DNA of 64,000 nt from Synechococcus sp. ROS8604 (GTDB lineage Bacteria > Cyanobacteriota > Cyanobacteriia > PCC-6307 > Cyanobiaceae), in NCBI RefSeq assembly GCF_014279655.1, contig NZ_CP047946.1, forward strand, positions 186,001 to 250,000, written 5' to 3'. Below, in pieces: positions 36,268 through 45,294 of this stretch. Numbering within the stretch: position 1 is the first letter of the stretch; every line of letters begins with the position of its first letter. Made by a program: the position numbers and the translations under genes. The notes under the pieces were generated by a model. That model was not told where the DNA came from, searched no databases, and saw only the letters and a program-made list of their open reading frames with translations.

Positions 36268-36270
36268 TGA

Positions 36271-37150
36271 TCAACAAACTTCGAACCAAATACTTGCTCC
36301 ACCAACCCCATTTGGCGTATCCATTAATTGAGCTTTGTGTTTTGATCTCGTCAAAAAGTGATTGGCCAGTATAGGCTTCTGTTTTCCTTGTGAAACCAGA
36401 ATTTGAACGAAATAGTCTTCATACCAATATAATCTGTGCTTTGCAAGTTGTTGCCTAGGTCTTCCGTACGGTAAGTATAAATCATGAACGTGAACTATAA
36501 GTCCTTTTGGTAGTAGCGAGATATGCAGTAAATGAATACCACATCGTTTCCAGTTTTTACTGAATGACTTGAGTCTATAAATAGTATATCTCCCTTGCCT
36601 AGCGTCGTCGAAAGTTGGTAAGGGTCAAAGTTTTGGATTATTTCTTCGAGAAAGTCAATATTTAAATGATGTAGATCTGCTCTTGGGGATGGATCAATGC
36701 ACTGCAATGTTGATCCGATCCTCTGTGCTGCATTGGCGGCGACTCGAGAACTCCATCCGGAACCGATTTCGAGAATAACTTTAGGCTGAATTTTTTGTAT
36801 TAATCCCCAATAATGCAATGCATCACTACGATCAAACTACCCATTATTCCATTGAAATCCAGTAGAGCTGCAAAAATTAGCTAAGTCTATGGGAGCACAT
36901 TCTTTATTTATTAAGCCAAGAAGTTGAAGTTGATCGGCAATATCATACATCTGGCTTGAAAATACTGGCAGAGTATTTCCATTTTCATCGTATTCAAATG
37001 ATTGATTGATATCTTCTATAGTGGGTGAGCTTGAGTAAAAATTAGCCTTTCGCAATGTAATGCCATTGTCCTTTTCCAAAAAACTTCGTATGTCTTCGTT
37101 GCACCACGCATACTTTAGGGCGAGGCGTTTCAGCTCTTTTATTTCTTCTC
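36271..37150 (-). pseudogene. Class I SAM methyltransferase (Methyltransf_24-like) pseudogene
   Basis: One gene broken twice. The N-terminal part (to 36837) ends at FQWNNG followed by an in-frame TAG, then the same frame continues FDRSDALHYWGLIQKIQPKVILEIGSGWSSRVAANA, a SAM-binding motif. Homology runs on through GDILFIDSSHSVKTGNDVVFIY, then a one-base frame change near 36530 after which LLPKGLIVHVHDLYLPYGRPRQQL and a C-terminus ending GASIWFEVC can be read to the TGA at 36271. The real 5' end is missing. VHVHDLYLP is typical of this methyltransferase group. Confidence 0.8.
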
Positions 37151-37236
37151 AATTGGTTGAATTCATTTTAATTGATTGTATGAACAAGCTAGCATAATTT
37201 GCCGTAAAGAAATTTGCGCGGTGAATTTTCTTTTCT

Positions 37237-37460
37237 CTATGGAGCCGCGGGCTAGAGCTTTGGGGCCTTCCTGATGCAGGGCATGCAGGTTCGTCTGGAA
37301 GGAGAGGCCAACGACTACGTGGGCTAGGGAATGAAAGTGGGATCACCCTGGGTCAATCAGACGGTTACACCTCTCCATGGGATCGATCAGGCGATCCTCG
37401 GCACAATTCCCTGTACGAGGCTACCGGTTGTGAGCTGTTTGCCCATGGCGAAGCTGGCGA
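37237..37460 (+). pseudogene. Second gltB/glsF fragment, heavily degraded
   Basis: Reads [23 protein letters not shown], stop, then in another frame SGITLGQSDGYTSPW and LYEATGCELFAHGEAGEL. It is the same GXGXG region as the fragment at 35226 but with different residues (FLMQGMQV instead of FLVHGMTM), so it is not a recent copy of that one. Two TAG codons and frame changes inactivate it. The AT-rich island with sulfotransferases begins right after it. Confidence 0.8.
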
Positions 37461-37843
37461 GCTAGTTGAAGTACTTATTAAGTGATACTTTCAGTGGAAA
37501 TATACTCCCCACCTGTAAACCAAAAACCTTTAAGGTAATAATGAATCCTCTCCCGGAGATCAGAAGTTATATCAATTTACATAATTGTCTGATTGGTAAA
37601 TCTATAGGCGACCAAAAGTTTATTGCAGTAGATTCATCACAAGATTACCCAAAAATCCTCACATCTACTACATCTTTATAAACTAGACCTCAAGCGTTGA
37701 ATTGCGAATTCGCATTATTGAAAAAATATAAAAACTCAAACCCGTCTAATCATTTGCCTTACACGTTGATGAAGTTAATATTCCACCTTAGAGATTAAAC
37801 CCCATTTGATTTCTATCGTGTATGATGTATAAAAAAATGGCTC
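37461..37843. other. AT-rich intergenic stretch, nothing recognised
   Basis: No ORF with support. It lies between the gltB fragment and the first sulfotransferase gene of the island. Confidence 0.4.
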
Positions 37844-38551
37844 ATGATCGTTACTGAGAAATTTTGCTTCATACATGTTCCTAAATGTGCCGGCATGTAC
37901 GCTACAAAGTTAATGATGAAACATCTAACGGTTGACTTCAACCTGTTTGTCCCTCTAAATGCATTCTTGCACGCAAATAAACTTTCAGAGAGTCTAAGTT
38001 GCCAAAAAACAATGATTCTAAAAGAGGGACTTCGCCACGAAAATCCTACTCAAGCAGTAGAAAGAATAAAGCAAGAGGGTTTAAAAGTTCCGAATGTAGC
38101 GTTTGTTGTTTCACGGCACCCATACGATTTAATGAAATCTTACTATCATCATCTGAGAAAACGAAAAACAATCAAATTAAGGGGGCAAGACCTCGATAAT
38201 CTGTCCGGAATTCTGAAAGTAGCTAATCAGTCAAGCGAAACCGAATTTGTATGCAACCAATTATTTTATGGCATGCGAGATGATGATCTAATTAAATATT
38301 ATGAGTCTAGCATGTTTAGCAAAATGATTACAATCCCGATTGAAAGGAGCGGTGAACTTATTCCAGTTTTGCTGAGCAGATATTTTGATACAATCAAGGC
38401 CTCTAATGAAACTAAAGAAAATATATCTATCGAAAATATTAATGATGACCTTGAAGTAAGAAAGATTTTAGAGAATAAATATCCTAAAATGTCGGCTATT
38501 TATCATGAATCTCAACATCAGTTCAAGTATATTCTCCCTGTGATTTCTTAG
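37844..38551 (+). CDS. Sulfotransferase family protein
   Basis: A 235 aa protein. It opens with FCFIHVPKCAGMYATKLMMKH, the 5'-phosphosulfate-binding loop of the Sulfotransfer_2-like family (HVPKCAG), and has the 3'-phosphate motif VAFVVSRHPYDLMKSYYHHL near residue 85. It likely uses PAPS to sulfate a carbohydrate. Composition is AT-rich as in the rest of the island. Its stop directly abuts the stop of the convergent WcbI-like gene, with no base between them. Confidence 0.85.
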   Translation: MIVTEKFCFIHVPKCAGMYATKLMMKHLTVDFNLFVPLNAFLHANKLSESLSCQKTMILKEGLRHENPTQAVERIKQEGLKVPNVAFVVSRHPYDLMKSYYHHLRKRKTIKLRGQDLDNLSGILKVANQSSETEFVCNQLFYGMRDDDLIKYYESSMFSKMITIPIERSGELIPVLLSRYFDTIKASNETKENISIENINDDLEVRKILENKYPKMSAIYHESQHQFKYILPVIS

Positions 38552-39415
38552 TCAATTTATAGCAGTCTTGTAGTAAGAATAAAATCTCTTCACTAAAACT
38601 TTCGCTGATAAATTTTCGGGCTCCCCTTTTTTGCCTATCCTGTATATAAGATCATTATTTTGTGTGATGGGTATATTTAATTTGAGTTGATTTTTTACGT
38701 ATGGGTGCACTGGTGTTCTTATTTTACCAAGAGCTTCGTGCCCAACAGAAAATCTATCAAGAGCCTTGTATTTATTTTTGGCGATTACACCTGTTTTTAT
38801 TTCAATCATTTGGATAAGTTGTGCGGCAATTTCTGCCAAGAGCTTATTTGATGGGTGATTAAATGTATGGAAAAGAACTGAGTGACTCATATTCTTTTCT
38901 AAGAATTCGGATATCTTGATATCGCATGATACTTCTCTGGACTTTAATTCTTCAAATGACTGACTTGCTACTGTTTTGTATAGTTTTTCCCAAGTAGTAG
39001 AATCGTTAAGAAGATTAAGTGTTTCTTTTTCGCTAAGACTTTTCTTCCACCCTTTATATATTATGTTGCTGTGATAATCATGGAGGGGTGTGTCGACTAG
39101 CCTTAACCCTTCGTATTTAAGATATATAAGATCAGGATTGTATCCTCTAAAATACGAATTAGGGATAAAAATACATTTTTGTGGATGGCAATTCTTGATG
39201 TAGTCGCTACTTAGTACGCTTGGATAGTTCTTATTCTTAATGAGCTGACTAATAATCAAGTCAGATTGAGATAGTTCTTCTGCGTACTGTTCAACAAGAG
39301 AAGGATTGGTCTTGTGTATTATAATCTTATTCAGTATTATTTCATGTGAATAAGCATCTTCGATAACCTTAGAAATTGCAACAATCTGACAGTTACCTAT
39401 CAAGAGAAGTTTCAT
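38552..39415 (-). CDS. WcbI-domain polysaccharide biosynthesis protein
   Basis: The protein (287 aa from the ATG at MKLLLIGNCQ) has the features of the WcbI capsule-biosynthesis domain: MKLLLIGNCQIVAISKVI at the N-terminus (the GNCQ loop), LIISQLIKNKNY, CIFIPNSYFRGYNPD, and FHTFNHPSNKLLAEIA, with the conserved His-x-x-NHP. WcbI-type proteins act in capsule modification; the reaction is not firmly known, though acetyl-coenzyme A binding has been proposed. A start ten codons upstream is possible. It sits between two sulfotransferase genes. Confidence 0.78.
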   Translation of the reverse strand: MKLLLIGNCQIVAISKVIEDAYSHEIILNKIIIHKTNPSLVEQYAEELSQSDLIISQLIKNKNYPSVLSSDYIKNCHPQKCIFIPNSYFRGYNPDLIYLKYEGLRLVDTPLHDYHSNIIYKGWKKSLSEKETLNLLNDSTTWEKLYKTVASQSFEELKSREVSCDIKISEFLEKNMSHSVLFHTFNHPSNKLLAEIAAQLIQMIEIKTGVIAKNKYKALDRFSVGHEALGKIRTPVHPYVKNQLKLNIPITQNNDLIYRIGKKGEPENLSAKVLVKRFYSYYKTAIN

Positions 39416-39479
39416 TAGCGTTGTATTTTGTTCATTTATCAATCAGTGCCATAATACACTGGCGACTCCTGACTGGCAA

Positions 39480-40499
39480 ATGACAAAAAAATTAGTGATT
39501 CATCTTGGTCATCCCAAAACAGGTACCAGTTCACTACGACAATTCTTTGAAATAAATATTTCTTACTTAGAAAGCCAAAATATATATCTCCCTTTTATCC
39601 ACGAAAAGATTTGGAATATTGGGTTGGCATCGATCTTTTCCAATCAAATAGATAATTCCTTCTACTGGAAAATAAATAATATTTCTTTTGTTGATGAAAA
39701 GATAAATCATTTGAATAATAAATATGAGCAACTTTGCTTATTTGCTCGAAAATTACCTTATAACAGCACTATGATTCTTTCATCTGAATTTTTAGCATCT
39801 ATTGATGTCAATGGTATTTCTAAAATAAAGAATTTTGCAGGTTTATTTTTTGACGACATTACCATAATCGCGTATCTCCGCGAGCAAGCGTCTTTTGCTT
39901 TAGCAGCTTCTTCAACGGGGGCCCTAAATGGAAAACGCACAAGAATCCAAGAACCTGGTGAAAATAAAAACATGAACTTTAATATTTGGCTGTCAGACTG
40001 GCTTCAATTTTTTCGTCCCAACCAGTTTAAAATAAGATTATATGAAAGACCAGCTTTAGTAGATCAGGATATTATTTCTGATTTTTTACACACCCTTGGC
40101 TTTAACTATTTATCATCATACGTGAAGAAGCTTCCACCCTCACGAGTAACAGAATCTGCAACCACAATCAAGTATCTATTTTGTTTGAATCATTTGTATC
40201 AAAGTCATGATTCAAGTCTCATATCATTGCCCTCTCGTACTAAATCTATTAAATTAGTAAGAGATATGTTTAATGATAATACTGTGCTTTGTTTTTCTTC
40301 AGAGTCGGCCCAAAAATATAGAGACTATTACCATTCAGTAAATAACTGGGTAGTTTTAAATTTCTTTGATAATAAGAAGAAAGAGCTCTTCTTAGATTAC
40401 AAACTACCAGATCTTTCGAATAAACAATTTATTGATGAAAAATCGTTATTGTTTGATCAACAAGATATCAATTTACTTATTAAGATGCTTAAAAGTTAA
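39480..40499 (+). CDS. Sulfotransferase-like P-loop protein
   Basis: A 339 aa protein starting MTKKLVIHLGHPKTGTSSLRQFF, a clear PAPS 5'-phosphosulfate loop (GHPKTGTSSL). A weaker 3'-phosphate region is at ITIIAYLREQASFALAA near residue 130. The rest has no recognised motif. It is divergent from the WcbI-like gene, 64 bp away, and is AT-rich. Glycan sulfation is the likely role; the acceptor is unknown. Confidence 0.8.
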   Translation: MTKKLVIHLGHPKTGTSSLRQFFEINISYLESQNIYLPFIHEKIWNIGLASIFSNQIDNSFYWKINNISFVDEKINHLNNKYEQLCLFARKLPYNSTMILSSEFLASIDVNGISKIKNFAGLFFDDITIIAYLREQASFALAASSTGALNGKRTRIQEPGENKNMNFNIWLSDWLQFFRPNQFKIRLYERPALVDQDIISDFLHTLGFNYLSSYVKKLPPSRVTESATTIKYLFCLNHLYQSHDSSLISLPSRTKSIKLVRDMFNDNTVLCFSSESAQKYRDYYHSVNNWVVLNFFDNKKKELFLDYKLPDLSNKQFIDEKSLLFDQQDINLLIKMLKS

Positions 40500-41447
40500 T
40501 TTGTCTTCTTCTATCGATTTACGCCTAATATATTTTCAGATTCCTAGAAATGAAGATTTTTTATTTATTTTTTTGCAATCAGCCTTGAATAATTAGTGTG
40601 ATTTCGTGTAATAACTTGCTACCATACATCAGACAAATAACCCAATCTATCTCACAGCCTATTAAGGCCAAGAGGATGAAATGAGTGGCACTTGTAATAT
40701 CAATCAAACTCAAGTAAGCTTATGTGATATTATTTATGATCTAACAAAAGTCTATTTTAAACGCATAAAAAATAACTGAATATTTAAAATAAATACACTA
40801 ATTACTTGATTTAATAGAAGCTTCTAGCTAAAGATTTTTGAAAGCTTAGCCAAAATGATCATATCGGTAAAAAGATTTATTTGTGAAGAATATTTACCTT
40901 CCTAAGCCCCGTTCAATATTTTTGCTTAGTCGTGAGATTTTTTGGTATGAGCAAGTTGGGATTTTTTTGGTCTTTCCAATTATCGCGGATTTAATTTGCT
41001 TTTCACAAAAATTTTCAGGACTTTCCTGGCAGATAATTTGACATAGGGAGCATTAAATATTCTTTAGTGCTTTCGGAAGTAGACGTAATTTCTAAAAAAG
41101 AATCTGTTGTATTCTTAATATTTTTTTGCTAAAATTAGAATAGCTTTAGATTGGCTCAATAATCTGCTTGTATTTCATATTAACTAGCGTAACTGATTTG
41201 TTTTAGACGATGACGATAAGTAAGATAAGCGATGCTACGTTCGTGTCTGTAGCAAAAGGTGCTTTGGTTGTAATTTCTCGCCATAGAACACCATATATAG
41301 CCTTGCTGTGCTTACGAATTATAAAGTATCAAGCTTTGGTTATTAAATAAAGCATGACTGCGTTCGTAAATAGAGGCGCTAATGCTAAAATATTATTAGC
41401 TAATATATTTTAGGCTAAGGTTTGGTGGATAATATGGTTTTAACATT
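40500..41447. other. AT-rich region without recognised genes
   Basis: About 950 bp of very AT-rich sequence. Only tiny ORFs (for example 40681-40779, 32 codons) occur, with no motif. Probably decayed accessory DNA. Confidence 0.4.
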
Positions 41448-42005
41448 TTAAACGCGCTCTTGCCTGCTCACATATGCATAATCTCGATCTTTGATGTCTT
41501 TTATTTTTTGAGCTTCAAGATGATCAGCATCAATCATCTTCTTAACTATTTCCTCTAGTTTTTGTTGGCGGAGTCTAACCGAGTTTTTCTTTCGCTAGAA
41601 TAGGATTTTCCAGTAGAGTTTGAACTTCTGCGGGGCGGTAATATTTTGGGGCGATTCTTACCTCAATTGCATTGTTATCTGCTCTACGACCTATCCCATC
41701 AACTCCTTGCCCCTCCCATCTGATACCACACCATCCAAGCGCCTTAGCGAAAAGCTCTATAAAAGTACGTACACTTTTTTGCCTTCCAGTCGCAATCACA
41801 AAATCTGTTGGCTCTTCTTGTTGAAGCATACGCCATTGCATTTCAACGTAATCGCGTGCGTGTCCCTAATCTCTCAATGCATTAATATTACCCACATATA
41901 AACATTTTCCAATCCTACATTGTTTTTGCTTAAGCCGCGAGTTATCTTTCTGGTTACGAATGTTTTCCTACGGCTTGGGCTCTCATGATTGAAAAGTATG
42001 CCATG
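41448..42005 (-). pseudogene. GDP-mannose 4,6-dehydratase (gmd) C-terminal remnant
   Basis: Minus-strand reading gives [24 protein letters not shown]-stop-GHARDYVEMQWRMLQQEEPTDFVIATG, SVRTFIELFAKALGW, YYRPAEVQTLL and AKEKLG-stop-TPPTK, then in another frame LEEIVKKMIDADHLEAQKIKD. These are the last third of Gmd in correct order. At least three lesions are visible: TAG where Trp is expected (RDWGHA), TAG where Trp is expected (LGWTP), and a frameshift after TPPTK. Gmd would make the GDP-4-keto-6-deoxymannose precursor of fucose. Confidence 0.85.
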
Positions 42006-42200
42006 CGCAGCTGTACTTAACACTTTACCCTAGATTCGTGCACCACTCAGTAGGGGCGCAATAAATATTATGTGTTTATTAAATGCTTCATAGATGCTTT
42101 CTGCAAAACCCGATGGATTAATTTTATCCCCAAATCGATCTCCCTTGGCTCTCCATGTCATTCCACTACTATAGATGTTCAATTTAATCCCTTTCGATAT
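42006..42200 (-). pseudogene. GT4 glycosyltransferase fragment fused to the gmd remnant
   Basis: Minus-strand reading gives YSSGMTWRAKGDRFGD, GFAESIYEAFNKHIIFIAPLLSGA, a TAG, and [11 protein letters not shown], the donor-binding end of a GT4 enzyme (compare IAPLLSGAGVKGKVLS in the intact gene at 31594). It switches into Gmd homology (LFNHESP) without a gap at about 42005, where both families have a Gly-Ile pair. Upstream homology is lost near 42200. Confidence 0.7.
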
Positions 42201-43030
42201 AAGGAAACATAGTTTAATTACATCGAATTAGAACAGTGAGCCAACTTTGGCAGCATAATTCTATTCCAGCCCCCTCACTCCAAGGTCGATCATCTCTTCT
42301 GCCTGATCAAGTATCACTTCGTTTTTTAGAGGCCCCAGCTGCATGGCCCGACCTTTCCGAGGCAAAGGCCGAGTGTGGCGGAGCCTCCAGAACCGCTGCA
42401 AGATTCACGTCTTGGCAACACTTTCGAATGTGCTAATTGCTCGCAACATCCGGGCCAGGGCTTGGTGTGGCTGAATACCTCACCTCACCTCACCCTCAGA
42501 AAACATTTAAACGTGGATGAACATGACAGTAGAATCATCAGCTAACAGCTTCAAAGTCAATTGATTGTCAAGGCACTCCTTCCTGTTCACTTATGCAATC
42601 TAGTTTGACGTTACCTTTCCTTGTATCGACTGCATCATCTTTTTTTTAAGTCCTTAATTCCTGCTTCCTATATTATGTTCTATTAAACATATTTCCTACT
42701 TCTGTTTTCAAGCTTTAATAACATTTGTGTTTCCTTGTGATTGGAAATGGTGCCTATGCTCGAATTGTCCGGTTATGGCTCTGTATAAAAAATGATTGAA
42801 TAACCTTATGTAAATGTTGAAGGATGGGCTGTAAGATTAACAATCCTGAGGATTCGAAATTGTTTTCAATTTAGATTTAAAAAATATGTTGATTTTTTTT
42901 GGGGTTACTGGTACTGTTTGTTACAAGGACATCTGTCCGAGCACTTGGGTTTTTTTGTTGATTTACTGTTTCGTTACTTGCTGTTGTGGCCTTAGTGGTA
43001 GAATATATTTTCAACTGTCAAGAATTCTGA
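42201..43030. other. Intergenic region with a short GC-richer block
   Basis: Mostly AT-rich. A block at about 42255-42480 is clearly GC-richer and holds a 66-codon ORF without recognised motif. It may be another relic of core DNA, but I could not identify it. Confidence 0.35.
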
Positions 43031-43819
43031 ATGCAATCGGAATATCCTAATATTCTTGCATTTATGCATTTGTATAAGTGTGGTGGAACCACTTTTAATT
43101 GGGCTTTGCAAAATGCTTTTCCAAGTAGAGTATTGTATTGCGAAAATAAGGATTCTTCTGGTTCTCGTATCGATATTGAGAAATTTATATCTTATACTAG
43201 TCTTGATTCCCTTAAGAAGTATTCAGCTGTCTCTTCTCATCTTATTGATTACAAATGTTTGTCTGAGTTTTCGGTTGTCACTACAATTTTGCGTGATCCC
43301 TTGAGTAGGCTTGTTTCTGCTTATAACTTTGATTTTTACAGAAGTATGTTCACTGGTACTTTTGATCAATACATCGATATATATGTAAATATGATGAGTA
43401 AGGCGCTTGGCTCTGAGTTTATCAACTTGCTCAGTTCTTCAGATAGTAGATGCGCTCTTTTTTTGGAGGACTTGGATTTATCTATCATTTATCTTGAATC
43501 TATGATCAAGCTTTATGGCTATGATGTAAATCTTGCTTTTCCTTCTCTCCGTTTAAATATTTCCAAGGGCAAAGTGCCCCAGGCTGTCTCTAAACACGTT
43601 TTAACTGATGATCAGAAAAAGCGTTTCAGGTTTTTGAATCGGGATGATATTGATCTTTATAGACAGCAATCTGAATTTTTTAAAGCCACACTTCCGAAGT
43701 TATGTGGAGATATTGACTCCTCTCGTAGAGAATTCTCCACCAGAAAATTGCTAGCAGATGAAAAAATGAGTCTTATTAAGTCTTATGGTCAAGGACCAGC
43801 GCACTTTGTTTATATTTAA
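43031..43819 (+). CDS. Sulfotransferase family 2-like protein
   Basis: A 262 aa protein. ILAFMHLYKCGGTTFNWALQNAF is the PAPS 5'-phosphosulfate loop (HLYKCGGTT), and VVTTILRDPLSRLVSAYNFDFY is the 3'-phosphate motif near residue 85-105. This is the pattern of carbohydrate sulfotransferases of the Sulfotransfer_2/heparan type. AT-rich, third stand-alone sulfotransferase of the island. The nearest downstream sequence is another gltB scrap. Confidence 0.85.
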   Translation: MQSEYPNILAFMHLYKCGGTTFNWALQNAFPSRVLYCENKDSSGSRIDIEKFISYTSLDSLKKYSAVSSHLIDYKCLSEFSVVTTILRDPLSRLVSAYNFDFYRSMFTGTFDQYIDIYVNMMSKALGSEFINLLSSSDSRCALFLEDLDLSIIYLESMIKLYGYDVNLAFPSLRLNISKGKVPQAVSKHVLTDDQKKRFRFLNRDDIDLYRQQSEFFKATLPKLCGDIDSSRREFSTRKLLADEKMSLIKSYGQGPAHFVYI

Positions 43820-43991
43820 TTTAACTTCTCTATTCATTCTGTCTGGCCCATTCTTTGAAGATTCATTCCAATCCTTTTTGCCGATGCGTAGGTATTTCTC
43901 GTAATATTTGTTTTTGCTATGGTCAACCTTCATGTTCTTGAAGAAGAGGGAAGATGTACTGAATGTTGATATTGATGTGTTTCGGGGATTC

Positions 43992-44070
43992 ACTTTCCGC
44001 AATGTGGGGTCAGGTATTACTGGTAAAGTCACCTTCCTCCTAGATGAGGTTGTCCGTGCAATCCTGAGAT
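43992..44070 (+). pseudogene. Third gltB/glsF scrap
   Basis: A short stretch reads RNVGSGITGKVTFLLDE and resembles the GRNxGAGMTGGVxFLLDE segment of glutamate synthase near its C-terminus. It is the part that would come some 40 residues after the end of the fragment at 37237-37460, so both could be halves of one copy split by the 6.5 kb between them. Confidence 0.55.
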
Positions 44071-44851
44071 TGGCGACTTTTTAAGTGCAACCATTCATTC
44101 GGTGGGCATTTATGGCACATCTGCTAGTTACGGGATCGTGACTTTGGCAGCGTTGCGCCAAACCACTGAATTACTACTTGGCAACTAAGCGCAGGTCTCA
44201 TGGTTGAGTCCGATTACATCCGCAGTTAGGCCTGAATCGAGCAAATGATCGACCCATGTTTCTTACTCAAGTTTATTGTCAGCCACTATGAGCAGATGGG
44301 TTTCTGCTAAAAATTTCTGAATGCCTTTTGCACAGGCTCCGAGCAGAGAGTTCTGATTGCTCAGAACTGGAATCCACTAATTCTCGGAGCGAAAGTCCTA
44401 GCGCAAGCAGTTCTTGAGTATGTCGGTGAGTGCGAAGGGCCGCCAGGCTGGTGATGTCCTATTTATATTCTCCAGAGGGGCCAGAAGGTTGGCTCTAAGC
44501 TTTCCTTCACTTAAATGTAACCAAACAAATTTATTTTGTAAGTCATTTGAGTATCGTTTCAAGTGTTGAAGTCAGGTGGTTTAGGAGCTAGCTAAATCCA
44601 GAGATGCTTTTAGGAAAATGACTCGTCCGTTTGACTCCTCTAGATTGGGAGCGCTGAGGATTTCGCAGCTTTGGCCATCGCTTTGATGGCTTGACAGCTT
44701 GCGGCGGCGGATCATCGCCATCCATGAGGATTCCGTGCTCGAAGATAGAAGCTCCCTCATCACGGCTTCCCTCACTGCATCCCGAGAGTCCTTGATCCTT
44801 GATGCCGCTAAATACTTGATTTCTCACGAAAATCGACTAATATTTTAGTGC
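44071..44851. other. Intergenic region, no gene recognised
   Basis: About 780 bp. Two overlapping minus-strand ORFs (44581-44775, 44588-44827) have no supporting motif. Composition is intermediate between island and core. Confidence 0.35.
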
Positions 44852-44868
44852 TACTGCGTACAGCAGTA
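44852..44868. promoter_or_regulatory. Palindrome before the first HU-like gene
   Basis: The arms TACTGC and GCAGTA are perfect inverted repeats around GTACA, ending one base before the ATG of the 44870 gene; a TATTTT element lies about 10 bp upstream. It could be an operator or an RNA hairpin over the start. No direct evidence for a regulator. Confidence 0.35.
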
Positions 44869-44869
44869 A

Positions 44870-45175
44870 ATGCAAATTCCAAACCACCTCGAGGAGGTCA
44901 ATTTGAACTTTAAAGACATCATTTCTTCTATCTCAGAATCTGAAGCTATTCCGGCAGGTCAAGTTAGTAAAGTTGCTGTAGCTCTTTTAGAAAAGGTTGG
45001 TCAAGCGGTAGACAATGGAGAAAGAATTATTTTTCAAGATTATGTGTTGATGCCACGCACTATTTCTGCAAAGGAAGCAGATGGTGACAAGCCTGCTAGA
45101 CCTGAGACCAAAGTTGCTATCTTCAAGCGACGCACTGAAAAGCATGATAATGATCAGCCGGAATTAGTTGGGTAA
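44870..45175 (+). CDS. Small HU-like protein, paralogue of the next gene
   Basis: A 101 aa protein: LNFKDIISSISESEAIPAGQ, VAVALLEKVGQAVDNGERI, PRTISAKEADGDKPARPETK and IFKRR. This order (helix, helix, Gly-turn, beta, Pro/Arg-rich segment, short Phe-Lys/Arg end) aligns with HU/IHF DNA-binding proteins, but the DNA-contacting arm is shortened. HU relationship is my inference. It is about 75% identical over this part to the C-terminal domain of the next protein, so one arose from the other by duplication. Confidence 0.6.
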   Translation: MQIPNHLEEVNLNFKDIISSISESEAIPAGQVSKVAVALLEKVGQAVDNGERIIFQDYVLMPRTISAKEADGDKPARPETKVAIFKRRTEKHDNDQPELVG

Positions 45176-45294
45176 CCAGCTTGTTTCAATATAGCTAGTT
45201 AGCAATTCGACAATGTTGCTTCTACTCTTTAACCATTTAGAATGTTAGCTGGTTTTTGATTTTTTACGTAATTTTATCGTTAGTAATTAATTTT

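Noticed and set aside
42236-42436. 66-codon ORF in a GC-richer block
   Set aside because: I could not match it to any family on either strand; mentioned only as part of the intergenic region.
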